Shown piece after piece: positions 43,509 through 51,957 of a DNA stretch of 64,000 nt (the first letter of the stretch is position 1; every line of letters begins with the position of its first letter). Position numbers and translations under genes: made by a program. The DNA comes from a virus. The notes under the pieces are model-generated. The model was given only the letters and a program-made list of their open reading frames with translations, did not search any database and was not told the origin of the DNA. The DNA lies in the IMG/VR virus record IMGVR_UViG_3300034082_001517, positions 1 to 64,000 of that record. One strand, 5' to 3'.

Positions 43509-45115
43509 TAAGAACCTCCTGTGGTATCTTGTACTTCACCTCTCTCCGCCTGATCCCCAGAAGCTCTTGGGTCACTAGACCCTTGACGAGTATCTGATAT
43601 TGCATTTCTTGGCTGAGAGGAAATATTATTAGAATTTCCTGCTGGCGCTCCTGGTCCAGCGGATTCTTTTTTAATCTTTGTTGGGAAAGGCAATGGTTCA
43701 TCACCATCTGTTCTTTCTGGCAATCCAAGCTGTTGACGAACTTCGTTTGGAGCAATAACTTCCGTTCTCAAATATCTATCATTGATTTTTGATTGAATGT
43801 CTTCATCAATCAAGTCAATGCGCTTGAATTGTAATACAACCATATCGCTGAATTCAGCAATGACACGATTCAATCTTTTTTCAACAACCGATTGATCTGG
43901 ACCAATCACTTGTGTTTTAAATGTTTTATCAGCATCCCTAGAGACCGCAAGGTTGGCATTATCGTACACACCAACTTTAGGAGCAGGAACTCTGTTTGCG
44001 ACAAGAATTTCATCTCGGTTTGATTTACGATATTTATCAAATGATGAATCCTGAATTCCAGCTTCCAATTTTTCAAATCTAATATCACTATCCGAGCCAA
44101 GCGAGGCTGGGATTGGAATAACCAAAGTTCCGTGATTGCGACCCTTAACTTCTTTTCTAAAATAATTAATTAATTCCTGTTTTGATTTATTGCTTAACTT
44201 TGCGCCTTTAAGAATAATTGCATAACGAGGAATTGCTTTGTTTTCAAAGTAATCAATATTATATTCCTTTGCAAACTTATCCCCAACAATTGCAGCGGCA
44301 GCAGAAACTGCAGAAGGAATACCGTAGTAAGTATTCTTAGGGGAATAAGTCTTGAAATGAATAATCTCATTTGGATTTGAATCAGTATTAATTGGGTCTT
44401 CTGTTTCTAAATCTTGAAAGTTTCTAAAGAATACGGCAGAGATCTTATTACTCCTAGCAATCTGTACATAACCATCTCTTTTACGGCGAACACGCATTAG
44501 TGTTCCAGGAATATGACCAATATAACCAATCTCGCCAGCATTGTTTCTACCGATCTCCATGTATCCGTTACCAATGGTTAAGACATCTTGCCAAATCTTA
44601 ATCATTGTTTCGTTAAAAGTTTCTTCTTTGTTAGTGTTTTCAAAAATGTCTTCAAGCTTTTGTTTTTCATCTTGAATAGACTTCCTTACTCTTGCCAATC
44701 TTTCTGGCTCGCCAGCAGCTTTCTCTAATCTTCTTTTAGCTTTAATAGTTTCAACAAACTCAAAACCAAGACCAACAGTGTTCATTACTCTTGCAGCAAT
44801 TGAAGCATTATGGATAGCACTAGAATCATAAAGACCAGCAAGCGTATCTAAATCGTATGGAGGGTTTACAATATCATAAAGACTATAACCATCCAGCATT
44901 TCAGGGTCAATGTACTTACTAGCTACACCGTCTATGCCTTCAAATTTTTTTGCAAGTTTTGAAACTTTCCTTTTCATTTTTGGTGAAAGACTAGAATAAG
45001 AAACTTTTGCAAACGGGTCATCATTAGTTGGAGATGAATCAAATCCAAAATATGTTAAATCATCAATTTCTTCTTCAACAGCTTGATCAATCATATGTGT
45101 TGTTTTATTTTCCAT
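43508..45115 (-). CDS. Portal protein
   Basis: A 535-residue protein. Diagnostic segments are AARVMNTVGLGFEFV, ETFNETMIKIWQDVLTIGNGYMEIGRNNAGEIGYIGHIPG, NEIIHFKTYSPKNTYYGIPSAVSAAAAIVGDKFAKEYNIDYFENKAIPRYAII, and NRVPAPKVGVYDNAN...LNRVIAEFSDMVVLQF, which together match HK97/SPP1-like portals. A disordered Pro/Ser/Asp-rich tail follows residue 480. It overlaps the 109-residue gene upstream by 11 bp. The large terminase that would normally precede it is not in the window. Confidence 0.9.
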   Translation of the reverse strand: MENKTTHMIDQAVEEEIDDLTYFGFDSSPTNDDPFAKVSYSSLSPKMKRKVSKLAKKFEGIDGVASKYIDPEMLDGYSLYDIVNPPYDLDTLAGLYDSSAIHNASIAARVMNTVGLGFEFVETIKAKRRLEKAAGEPERLARVRKSIQDEKQKLEDIFENTNKEETFNETMIKIWQDVLTIGNGYMEIGRNNAGEIGYIGHIPGTLMRVRRKRDGYVQIARSNKISAVFFRNFQDLETEDPINTDSNPNEIIHFKTYSPKNTYYGIPSAVSAAAAIVGDKFAKEYNIDYFENKAIPRYAIILKGAKLSNKSKQELINYFRKEVKGRNHGTLVIPIPASLGSDSDIRFEKLEAGIQDSSFDKYRKSNRDEILVANRVPAPKVGVYDNANLAVSRDADKTFKTQVIGPDQSVVEKRLNRVIAEFSDMVVLQFKRIDLIDEDIQSKINDRYLRTEVIAPNEVRQQLGLPERTDGDEPLPFPTKIKKESAGPGAPAGNSNNISSQPRNAISDTRQGSSDPRASGDQAERGEVQDTTGGS

Positions 45116-45434
45116 TTTTCCTCAATCCGTCAAAAGCGTCTTCCAATGGGTCTGGAATCAGACCATCATGAAATCTTGCAACTTGATCATCTCTCTCTGA
45201 ACCAGAAATTTTTCTAGCCCCATGTACCCAAGCCAATTCACCTTCTTCACTGCCAGTCCAGTATTTTGCAGCAGCCTCAACTCTTGATTCAACATTCTTG
45301 TCACCAATAAAACCTTCTGCAGATAAATAACCATCACCATCAGACAAAGGTTGTCCGTTTGGCATTATCCAAATGCAAACCCCAAATGTTCTGTCTGGAA
45401 CCCAGATGCGTTTATTTTTAATAATATCGGACAT
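45105..45434 (-). CDS. Small protein upstream of portal
   Basis: A 109-residue protein: IWVPDRTFGVCIWIMPNGQPLSDGDGYLSAEGFIGDKNVESRVEAAAKYWTGSEEGELAWVHGARKISGSERDDQVARFHDGLIPDPLEDAFDGLRKNGK. The same pattern (IWVPD-FGV--W-MP-G--L-DGDGYL) is familiar next to actinophage portal genes, function unknown. A TATACT box lies 7 nt before the ATG, so the head operon appears to begin here with a leaderless message. Confidence 0.7.
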   Translation of the reverse strand: MSDIIKNKRIWVPDRTFGVCIWIMPNGQPLSDGDGYLSAEGFIGDKNVESRVEAAAKYWTGSEEGELAWVHGARKISGSERDDQVARFHDGLIPDPLEDAFDGLRKNGK

Positions 45435-45441
45435 ATGTTTC

Positions 45442-45447
45442 AGTATA
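45442..45447 (-). promoter_or_regulatory. -10 box for the head operon
   Basis: TATACT on the minus strand, 7 nt before ATG 45434, no Shine-Dalgarno. It fits the leaderless pattern seen at other operon starts in the window. Confidence 0.5.
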
Positions 45448-45498
45448 CACCAATTTTAATGAAATAGGGATTATTGTTGTACACAAATTGTTGAATAG

Positions 45499-47427
45499 TT
45501 ACTTAATAGGGCATGCGCCTGTCGCACAATCATCCAAATCAATATCCAAGTTGGCAGCGTTTTGATGAATTGGAGTTGAAAAGTCTAATTTAGAGAACAC
45601 TTTATCGTATTGATCTTTAGTGATCTCTTCATACGGAGGTAGAGGAAAGTTGTGGTCAACATGCAACAAGAAAGATACTGACTTAACAGATGAGTCGTAA
45701 TTGTTAGACAACCACTCTTTCACCGCTGGCAATTCTTCTTTACGATAATAAACCGTTACAGATACTGCGTTATCCGCCCAGATTGTTTGCATCTTCTTAA
45801 CCCACTCTAATTGCTCAAGAGCAGTCATGTTTGCAACCAGAATTGAATTGTCTGGAGATTTGCACGGAAACTCCACAACATACCTTGTGTGGTCTTCCCT
45901 GCCATCCAAGCCCATATCCCATGTAACTTTATAACCACGCTTACGGCATGCATCCACTAGTGGGTCAACAGAGCTAAACCTAACCCTGCGAATATAATAC
46001 GGAGCAAAGGCTGGATGGATTCCAGGAGTCACACCTGGAAGCAGTGAAAGCGTACCTGACGGCTGAACCGTTGTTAAACGAACAGATTGGTTCCAACCAC
46101 GCTCTTTGCTATAGAACGCATCAAAATCTTTTAAGAACTCATAGGTTTGAGATAGCCAACCAATTTGCTGCTCAGTGCATTGCAGAATCCCAGTAATTGA
46201 TTGCCCAAGTCGGGTATTCTTTCTAACAATGTTTGTTGTTTTCTCATAAGGGTATGATAACTGAGTTATCTGTTTTTGAATCAAGTACAGAAGTTTTGAT
46301 ATCTCTAACAACTGCCCGAGACTTTCAACATTTGGCAAAAAGATAGTTGCAAGGTTACATGACTCACCATCGGCAAGAGCAATCTCTGCACATGGGTTAA
46401 ATCCCTCAATAGATGAATCTAGGGACTTTTCACCCAATCTTCCGTATGTTCTTGCAAGTTTGCGATTAACAAGACCATAAGGTTCCCCTGTTCCGTCATA
46501 CCCCTTCCAGAGTTCGGGCAGGATCTCTTCATAAGAATCTGCATAGATGCTATTGTTGCTATTTGCTCTCCATGCTGGAACATTGCCAGATCCCCAATTC
46601 TTTGCCTTAAGGAAAAGAATATCATCAGGATCACCAATAGCAATTTGCGCAGAACGGCGTGATGAGCCAGAAACAACAATACGCCCAATAATATTACAAA
46701 TATCTAACACATCAATTGAACGAAGTTTTTTACCAACACGGTTGTCTAGAACTTTACAAATGTCTGCGATGCCATCAACTAAAGCTCCAGAACCAGAAGC
46801 TGTCCCACCAAAAGTCTTAAGTGGTGTTCCAAACTCACGAATCAAAATAGTTGAGTATGTAAAAGATTTGCCATTTTTGAAATATGACTCAAGCACTTTA
46901 TGGAGCAATTCTCGCCAGCCCTGCCTTGAGTCTGGAACAATGAAGTCTGCGTCATTTGTACGCTCGGCTGTAATTGAACCAACCAACTTAACTTTAGGCA
47001 ATTCGTGGATCTTGGATCTCTCTACAGAAAAACCAACTCCACCACCCAGCATGAGGTAATCAAACAACATTTCAAAATCTTCAATTTTCTCAATATTTGT
47101 ATAAAAACAATTATTCAATGAAGTACCTGAGAACTGCTTTACAAGAGGCGTACCGAGTTGCCAAAGGGCTCTGCCAGACACTGCGCATCGTAGATTGAAC
47201 ATATGATCAAATAAATTCTCTGCGTCTTCCTTGGAGAAAGGAACTCCAATATCAACAGCCCCTTCTATAATCCTCTGAATGGTTTGAACCCACGATTCAG
47301 TTTGGTCTGTACCTTCAATTTTACGGCTATATGTCCTAAGGAATACAACCTCCCCAAGACCGCCAAAACCCCAAGGTGGAGTTTTAGATCCATAGCTAGC
47401 AATAAATTCAGGTGACAATAAAGACAT
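45499..47427 (-). CDS. nrdJ: Adenosylcobalamin-dependent ribonucleoside-triphosphate reductase (class II)
   Basis: A 642-residue monomeric RTPR-type enzyme. Visible residues: SLNNCFYTN near 106 (first redox Cys), the thiyl-radical site FNPCAEI near 344 with its Glu, CNLATIFLP (second redox Cys), and the C-terminal CATGACPIK with Cys634 and Cys639 that re-reduce the site. GGGVGFSVERS and the PSGTLSLLPGVTPGIHPAFAPYYIRRVRF segment are characteristic. It converts NTPs to dNTPs using AdoCbl, supplying phage DNA synthesis in low oxygen or with a B12-supplied host. GGAGGT precedes the ATG. It sits between the glycosyltransferase and head genes, not with replication genes. Confidence 0.93.
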   Translation of the reverse strand: MSLLSPEFIASYGSKTPPWGFGGLGEVVFLRTYSRKIEGTDQTESWVQTIQRIIEGAVDIGVPFSKEDAENLFDHMFNLRCAVSGRALWQLGTPLVKQFSGTSLNNCFYTNIEKIEDFEMLFDYLMLGGGVGFSVERSKIHELPKVKLVGSITAERTNDADFIVPDSRQGWRELLHKVLESYFKNGKSFTYSTILIREFGTPLKTFGGTASGSGALVDGIADICKVLDNRVGKKLRSIDVLDICNIIGRIVVSGSSRRSAQIAIGDPDDILFLKAKNWGSGNVPAWRANSNNSIYADSYEEILPELWKGYDGTGEPYGLVNRKLARTYGRLGEKSLDSSIEGFNPCAEIALADGESCNLATIFLPNVESLGQLLEISKLLYLIQKQITQLSYPYEKTTNIVRKNTRLGQSITGILQCTEQQIGWLSQTYEFLKDFDAFYSKERGWNQSVRLTTVQPSGTLSLLPGVTPGIHPAFAPYYIRRVRFSSVDPLVDACRKRGYKVTWDMGLDGREDHTRYVVEFPCKSPDNSILVANMTALEQLEWVKKMQTIWADNAVSVTVYYRKEELPAVKEWLSNNYDSSVKSVSFLLHVDHNFPLPPYEEITKDQYDKVFSKLDFSTPIHQNAANLDIDLDDCATGACPIK

Positions 47428-47498
47428 TCAATACCTCCAAAAGTAAGATTACAATGATATCTGCTAGATGAACTAGCCGCAATGAAAAATGCTTAGGT

Positions 47499-48512
47499 CT
47501 AAACTAAAGAATTTTCATAAAACTTGATTCTATCAAGTATCTTATCAGCAACACTGGACCAAGAGTGCTCAGCGTGTAAAATTTTTGCTGATTGAATTGT
47601 ATATTTTTTGAATTCATCATATTCAGAAACAACATGTGTCATAAGATCCATCAAGTCATTCAAGTCAGGATACGCCCACAATCCAGTATCTTCACCGTAA
47701 TGATGATTATTCCAATCAGCGCTAGCCATTGTGCAATTGAGCGGTATTGAATATTTTGCAAAATCCCTGCAACCTGTTGCATTACTTACAATAGTTGGCA
47801 TACCCGTGCAAATTGCTTCAAATGGAATCATTCCAAAACCTTCACCGCTTGTTGGGTAAACCAAACAATGGCATTTGTGATATAGCCTAACCAGATCCTC
47901 TGTTGACAGATTTTCTGGAATACCTATGATCTGAGGATGCTGAGTAGCTGGAACTAAACTTCCATTAATATAAACTTCTGCATAGCAGTATTTATTATAT
48001 TTTAAGACGAGCTTAAAATTCAAATCATCTTCGTAAAGCTCCAAGAATGCATCTACTGCCATCTGAGCATTTTTTCTTTTGCTATCTCCACCAACATGAA
48101 GAAAATTAAATGTGTCGGTTATTTCACGATCAATGATTTTAAAGTCATCTGAAATTCCATGAGGTATTACATGGATGTTGTGATGAACATTGTTTTGCAC
48201 ATAGACTTCTTTAACGAACGAAGATGTCGCCCAGATTTCATCACACTGTTGCATATTGTGCAACCAACCAGGTGGTACCTTAGTTGACTCCCAAGGGGTA
48301 TAGCCAATCTTGTAATCATTATTTAATTGATAATAGTGAGGCTGACAGAAGTTGATATGAAACGGGAAATCTGTTCTGTTGTAGAATACGCCAACATCTT
48401 TTTCTTTTAAAGCGTTAATGATGCTGATTGCAGCATTACTGTAACCTTGACTGTACCAAGGCTCACCATTAATATCCATACTACCTGGACTAAACCAACT
48501 GATTTTTTTCAT
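47499..48512 (-). CDS. Glycosyltransferase, GT4-like (GT-B fold)
   Basis: A 337-residue protein. The N-terminal half has MKKISWFSPGSMDINGEPWYSQGYSNAAISIINAL and IGYTPWESTKVPPGWLHNMQQCDEIWATSSFVKEVY; the C-terminal half has the donor-binding FNFLHVGGDSKRKNAQMAVDAF and the E-x7-E motif in SGEGFGMIPFEAICTGMPTI near 224. The family transfers sugars from NDP-sugars with retention. In a phage it may glycosylate virion proteins or alter host surface or DNA. It lies alone between a small gene and the reductase, 5 bp after the former. Confidence 0.85.
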   Translation of the reverse strand: MKKISWFSPGSMDINGEPWYSQGYSNAAISIINALKEKDVGVFYNRTDFPFHINFCQPHYYQLNNDYKIGYTPWESTKVPPGWLHNMQQCDEIWATSSFVKEVYVQNNVHHNIHVIPHGISDDFKIIDREITDTFNFLHVGGDSKRKNAQMAVDAFLELYEDDLNFKLVLKYNKYCYAEVYINGSLVPATQHPQIIGIPENLSTEDLVRLYHKCHCLVYPTSGEGFGMIPFEAICTGMPTIVSNATGCRDFAKYSIPLNCTMASADWNNHHYGEDTGLWAYPDLNDLMDLMTHVVSEYDEFKKYTIQSAKILHAEHSWSSVADKILDRIKFYENSLV

Positions 48513-48517
48513 AAAAG

Positions 48518-48769
48518 TTATTTGCGCTTTCGTCTAGGTGTTTTCTTAACTTCTTCTATTGGATCATTGAAGTCTAAACATACTACACCATTATCCATTA
48601 ATTTTTCTGCATTTTCTTTAGAAATTTCACAGGTAACTGGGGTGTGCGTAAACATACATTTTGAGGCGGCTATATAATAATTATCCATCTTAACTATGGA
48701 GATGAAATCGCAATCAACAATAGCTGCCCCGCTGCATTCGTCAGATTCAACAATTCCAACTATTTTCAT
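48518..48769 (-). CDS. Small Cys-containing protein
   Basis: An 83-residue protein: MKIVGIVESDECSGAAIVDCDFISIVKMDNYYIAASKCMFTHTPVTCEISKENAEKLMDNGVVCLDFNDPIEEVKKTPRRKRK. Five Cys and a basic tail suggest metal or nucleic-acid binding, but no family is recognised. It is the first gene of the leftward arm. TATACT lies 6 nt before the ATG and a second TATAAT lies about 23 nt before it. Confidence 0.65.
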   Translation of the reverse strand: MKIVGIVESDECSGAAIVDCDFISIVKMDNYYIAASKCMFTHTPVTCEISKENAEKLMDNGVVCLDFNDPIEEVKKTPRRKRK

Positions 48770-48975
48770 AAATTTAGTATACCACCTTCAGGATTATACC
48801 CCGTATGCTATGAATGCTTGGTATACATAAGTGTATATAGTTTATATAGTATATGTGTTTGCTAAGTACACCAGCACGCTTTGCATGCGTAGCATACCAC
48901 ATCGTTTAAAAAAAATTCCTACAAAAAACAATTTTCTTGAGATTTTCTAAAAAAAGTATGAGATAATGACTTATC
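48770..48975. promoter_or_regulatory. Divergent promoter region between leftward and rightward arms
   Basis: A 206-bp gap where transcription diverges. Leftward: TATACT (48776-48781) six bases before the start, and TATAAT (48793-48798). Rightward: GATAAT (48962-48967) eight bases before ATG 48976, preceded by TTGAGA. The centre is strongly A+T-rich with repeated TATATAG steps, followed by palindromic words TTTGCATGCG and GGTATGCT. It looks like a control region where a regulator could switch the two arms. Confidence 0.6.
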
Positions 48976-49164
48976 ATGTTTACTAACTTCATTGTTTATT
49001 TCCTATATCTATCTTTAAACGCAATACTGCTACGCTTTGCTATCCTCTGGGGGTTTGATACGGATATTGGTTTAAGATCAGGAATGTTGCTTACATTAAT
49101 TATTAGTATGTATATAGTGCTTCATCGTAAATCACAAGATAGCAGCAATGTATCAATTAAATGA
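48976..49164 (+). CDS. Small membrane protein, first gene of the rightward arm
   Basis: A 62-residue protein with two hydrophobic segments (about 3-24 and 34-49: NFIVYFLYLSLNAILLRFAILW, GMLLTLIISMYIVL) and a short polar tail. The -10 box GATAAT lies 8 nt before the ATG, so the message is probably leaderless. It overlaps the following gene by 17 bp. Function unknown. Confidence 0.6.
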   Translation: MFTNFIVYFLYLSLNAILLRFAILWGFDTDIGLRSGMLLTLIISMYIVLHRKSQDSSNVSIK

Positions 49165-49555
49165 AATTAACTTTGATTATCTAAAGAACAAGAAAGTATT
49201 AGTTCTTAGCGATACATCTTATCCTTATGACTATGTAGTAAACTTCTTAAATAATTTAAAAGACTCTCAGGTTTATATTTATATATGCCCAGCAACAACT
49301 TCAAGATTTGTTAAGCTTTGGATGAAACTTTTTTTAAACAAAAAAGTTAACATTATTAAAGACAAACATTATAAATTATTTTTTAAAGATAAAATTGATG
49401 ACTATGAAATTGTACTTATTTTTGGCAAAGTGAAAAATACAGAACAAATTATGCTAAAATCGCTGCTAAGAAATATGCTAATATCATATAAAGACATTAC
49501 AATTGTTAGCAATAAAGGAATTGACTGCGATGAGAATTATACCATACGAAGGTGA
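49148..49555 (+). CDS. Unknown 135-residue protein
   Basis: A Lys-rich alpha/beta protein: FDYLKNKKVLVLSDTSYPYDYVVNFLNNLKDSQVYIYICPATTSRFVKLWMKLFLNKKVNIIKDKHYKLFFKDKIDDYEIVLIFGKV...ITIVSNKGIDCDENYTIRR. The alternating strand and helix pattern looks like a Rossmann-type fold, but no glycine motif is visible. The next gene starts inside its end, in another frame. Confidence 0.6.
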   Translation: MYQLNEINFDYLKNKKVLVLSDTSYPYDYVVNFLNNLKDSQVYIYICPATTSRFVKLWMKLFLNKKVNIIKDKHYKLFFKDKIDDYEIVLIFGKVKNTEQIMLKSLLRNMLISYKDITIVSNKGIDCDENYTIRR

Positions 49556-49799
49556 GAGCAATTTAGAGGACATAGAGAGCCTGTCTATTGTGATTAAAAC
49601 TGTTCCTTTTGAAAACAGCTATGTCCCAGCTTTTTTTATACAAAGTCCTGGTGACGATTACCCAATGACGCTTGATGAAATGAATGCTCTTATGGATGGC
49701 GTAGAAATAGCACGGTCATCTTTAGACCATATTATTAATTACTTATTAAGAGAGAGCTTTACTAAAGAAGATAGGAAGAAAGAAGAAGGAGATTTTTAA
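49530..49799 (+). CDS. Unknown 89-residue acidic protein
   Basis: The start is ATG 49530, with AAAGGA ten bases upstream; a frame extending to 49503 would lose this spacing. The sequence MRIIPYEGESNLEDIESLSIVIKTVPFENSYVPAFFIQSPGDDYPMTLDEMNALMDGVEIARSSLDHIINYLLRESFTKEDRKKEEGDF is globular, ending in a charged helix. Its stop shares a base with the next ATG. Not recognised. Confidence 0.6.
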   Translation: MRIIPYEGESNLEDIESLSIVIKTVPFENSYVPAFFIQSPGDDYPMTLDEMNALMDGVEIARSSLDHIINYLLRESFTKEDRKKEEGDF

Positions 49800-50086
49800 T
49801 GCTACTTGGTGGTCTTAAGAAAGACTTTCCCTACCCCGAAAAACTATGTCCGTATTGCAACTGGAAACTGGTACCAGTTAATGCTATCCATTGGCAAGAA
49901 GATATATACCAGTATAAAGCTTTATACCTGGATAACAACCCAGATTGTAGCGCTTACGATGAAGGCGCAAGGCTTGCTTACGCTAGGATATATTATACAT
50001 CGGAAGATGCTTTTCACTATTTTAGAGATGTAAAAATGCCAGTTCAAAGATGGACTCAAGAGGATCTCTATTCGGTATATGAATAA
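49799..50086 (+). CDS. Small protein with CPYC motif
   Basis: A 95-residue protein: MLLGGLKKDFPYPEKLCPYCNWKLVPVNAIHWQEDIYQYKALYLDNNPDCSAYDEGARLAYARIYYTSEDAFHYFRDVKMPVQRWTQEDLYSVYE. LCPYCNW is a zinc-knuckle half; the second ligand pair is not obvious (one further Cys in NPDCSAYD and one His). Similar small CPYC-AxxWxxD proteins occur in phages without known role. Ribosome-binding site AGAAGGAG. Confidence 0.62.
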   Translation: MLLGGLKKDFPYPEKLCPYCNWKLVPVNAIHWQEDIYQYKALYLDNNPDCSAYDEGARLAYARIYYTSEDAFHYFRDVKMPVQRWTQEDLYSVYE

Positions 50087-50105
50087 TCTGCTACAATAGT
50101 AGATC

Positions 50106-51137
50106 ATGCCAATTCGTTCATGCTCCGATGGGGATAAACCAGGATACAAGTGGGGGGATAGCGGTAAGTGCTATCTATACACCGCTGGCGATGAAAAATC
50201 TATGGAAGCCGCAAAGATGAAAGCCCAAATGCAGGGCGTTGCTGCACGGGCAAATGGCTATGAAGAAAAGGCTAACGAAGTAACTACTAGCTCAATGGGT
50301 TCTGGTATTAAGAATCCGCAACGGGGCTATGGTTCAAAAAAGAAAAAGAAATTTGTTGATGATATTCAAAAAAGCTTAACGCAATGGTTTGGGGAAAGAT
50401 GGGTTGATATTTCAAGACCAAAATCTGGCGGTGGGTTTGAGCCATGTGGTAGAGCAGATGCCGAGTCAGGCAAGTATCCAAAGTGCGTACCAGCCGCTCG
50501 TGCTGCCAGAATGACACCTGCACAGATTGCATCCGCTGTTAGGCGTAAGCGCACAGCAGAGTCATCACAGACTAGGCAGGGCAAAAAGCCTATTAATGTT
50601 TCAACAGATGTTAAAAAAGCATCTCGTAATGTTCCAACAAACCCAGAATTATATGCCAGAGTGAAAGCTGCGGCTAAAGCAAAATTTGATGTTTACCCTT
50701 CAGCCTATGCTAATGCATGGCTTGTCCGTGAATATAAAAAACGAGGCGGCGGCTACAGGGTTGTGAATAAGTCAGAAGAATATGTAAACAAGATTGCGGA
50801 TGACCTTGATGAACAGGAAGCAGTGTTGGCTGATATGTTGATTGCAATTACCCTTCGGTACGGTAAATTTAACGAAGATGAGACTGGGGTGTGGGCTGGC
50901 TATGATAGCCCCGAAGAAAATGATGTTAAAGACATTGGGGTTAAATGTTCAAATTGCGTTCTTTACGAGGGCAATGGTGTTTGTAAGATTATTGCTCAGA
51001 AAGTAGAGGATGAAGGTAAATGCAGATTTGCGATCATTCCAGACGGTGTTGTTGAAGATGACCCTGAAGAGGAGATGGACGATGAAGAGTCCATGATTGA
51101 TTATTTAAAAAACAAGGTAATAGAATTATTTTTATGA
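50106..51137 (+). CDS. Multidomain Cys-rich phage protein
   Basis: A 343-residue protein built of modules. Residues 1-50: CSDGDKPGYKWGDSGKCYLYTAGDEKSMEAAKMKA. Residues 75-150: TQWFGERWVDISRPKSGGGFEPCGRADAESGKYPKCVPAARAARMTPAQIASAVRRKR. Residues about 175-220: NPELYARVKAAAKAKFDVYPSAYANAWLVREYKKRGGGYR. Residues about 275-310: KCSNCVLYEGNGVCKIIAQKVEDEGKCRFAIIP, a four-Cys cluster that could hold metal or Fe-S. The acidic tail ends DYLKNKVIELFL. These modules recur in phages, often beside head genes, with no proven function. TACAAT lies 8 nt before the ATG. Confidence 0.7.
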   Translation: MPIRSCSDGDKPGYKWGDSGKCYLYTAGDEKSMEAAKMKAQMQGVAARANGYEEKANEVTTSSMGSGIKNPQRGYGSKKKKKFVDDIQKSLTQWFGERWVDISRPKSGGGFEPCGRADAESGKYPKCVPAARAARMTPAQIASAVRRKRTAESSQTRQGKKPINVSTDVKKASRNVPTNPELYARVKAAAKAKFDVYPSAYANAWLVREYKKRGGGYRVVNKSEEYVNKIADDLDEQEAVLADMLIAITLRYGKFNEDETGVWAGYDSPEENDVKDIGVKCSNCVLYEGNGVCKIIAQKVEDEGKCRFAIIPDGVVEDDPEEEMDDEESMIDYLKNKVIELFL

Positions 51138-51174
51138 TATGCTATTAGGTATATCTAAAATACAAGGAGAATAC

Positions 51175-51588
51175 ATGAATTATATTAAAGTTCCAGTAGA
51201 CAATGCAGAAGCAATGATCAATCAGCATTCTTTTCTAAAGAAGAAGAATGACGATATGGCTAAAGCCGCTTTTGCTCAAATGAAAGAATTTGTTGAAACA
51301 GCATCGTATCATCAGAGTCAAATTGACATGTTAAGTAAGGCAGTTAAAGATGTAACATTTATGTTAAACACCAAACCAGCCGCATCCCTTGCAGGTAGCG
51401 ATACTGGATCAACAGGTGAGGGCAGTTCTTCATCCACCCCTGTAAGCAATTTTGTTGATGACGGGAAAGAGGAAAAAGTTACTGTTCGCAAAGCAGACTT
51501 GATTAATTCACTCAAGGCTCACGAAGCCGCCTATGGCACATTTGACATTGATGTTGATGTAATTGCCAGCTTTTTGATGGCAAAGTAA
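51175..51588 (+). CDS. Unknown helical protein
   Basis: A 137-residue protein. ATG 51175 has AAGGAG seven bases upstream, so an upstream start at 51139 is rejected. Residues 1-70 are a long helix (AEAMINQHSFLKKKNDDMAKAAFAQMKEFVETASYHQSQIDMLSKAV), 75-100 a Ser/Gly/Thr-rich linker, and the rest VTVRKADLINSLKAHEAAYGTFDIDVDVIASFLMAK. The coiled-coil look suggests an oligomer; no family recognised. Confidence 0.65.
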   Translation: MNYIKVPVDNAEAMINQHSFLKKKNDDMAKAAFAQMKEFVETASYHQSQIDMLSKAVKDVTFMLNTKPAASLAGSDTGSTGEGSSSSTPVSNFVDDGKEEKVTVRKADLINSLKAHEAAYGTFDIDVDVIASFLMAK

Positions 51589-51592
51589 ACAC

Positions 51593-51805
51593 ATGGAAGC
51601 TATTGCTGTAGCGGTAGTTGCCGCAGTAGGCGTTGTTCTGGCTGCCCTCGTACAAGCGGGCAGAAAAGAAAATAAGTCGGATCATGGCGTTGTTGCTGAC
51701 TTACTCAGGGGTTTGCATTCAGATGTTAAGAATGTGGATAGTAAGCTTGAAGGTCATATTAAACAACATGGCGATTTAAAAAAACCAGCAACTGTTAAAA
51801 AATAA
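51593..51805 (+). CDS. Single-span membrane protein
   Basis: A 70-residue protein: residues 2-22 are a hydrophobic helix (EAIAVAVVAAVGVVLAALVQAG), followed by a charged amphipathic helix (HGVVADLLRGLHSDVKNVDSKLEGHIKQHGDLKK). The outline matches small phage membrane proteins of the spanin or DUF2746 type. It is 5 bp after the preceding gene and is the last gene before a hairpin. Confidence 0.65.
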   Translation: MEAIAVAVVAAVGVVLAALVQAGRKENKSDHGVVADLLRGLHSDVKNVDSKLEGHIKQHGDLKKPATVKK

Positions 51806-51809
51806 TTTT

Positions 51810-51873
51810 AAGGGCGTTTCTTGATTTATGATATTCCGAAAGGTTATTATAGATACGAGGAGCGCCCTTTTTA
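51810..51873 (+). terminator. Weak terminator with long loop
   Basis: AAGGGCG pairs with CGCCCTT followed by TTTTT. The loop is about 46 nt, so folding is less certain, but the position at the end of an operon and the U-tract support it. Confidence 0.5.
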
Positions 51874-51957
51874 TATTCTCCAAAAGAATTTCTAAAAACG
51901 AGGAGTTTTCTTTTCTAAAAATGGTAAGATCTATTTAACACCTACAAAAGAGGGGCT

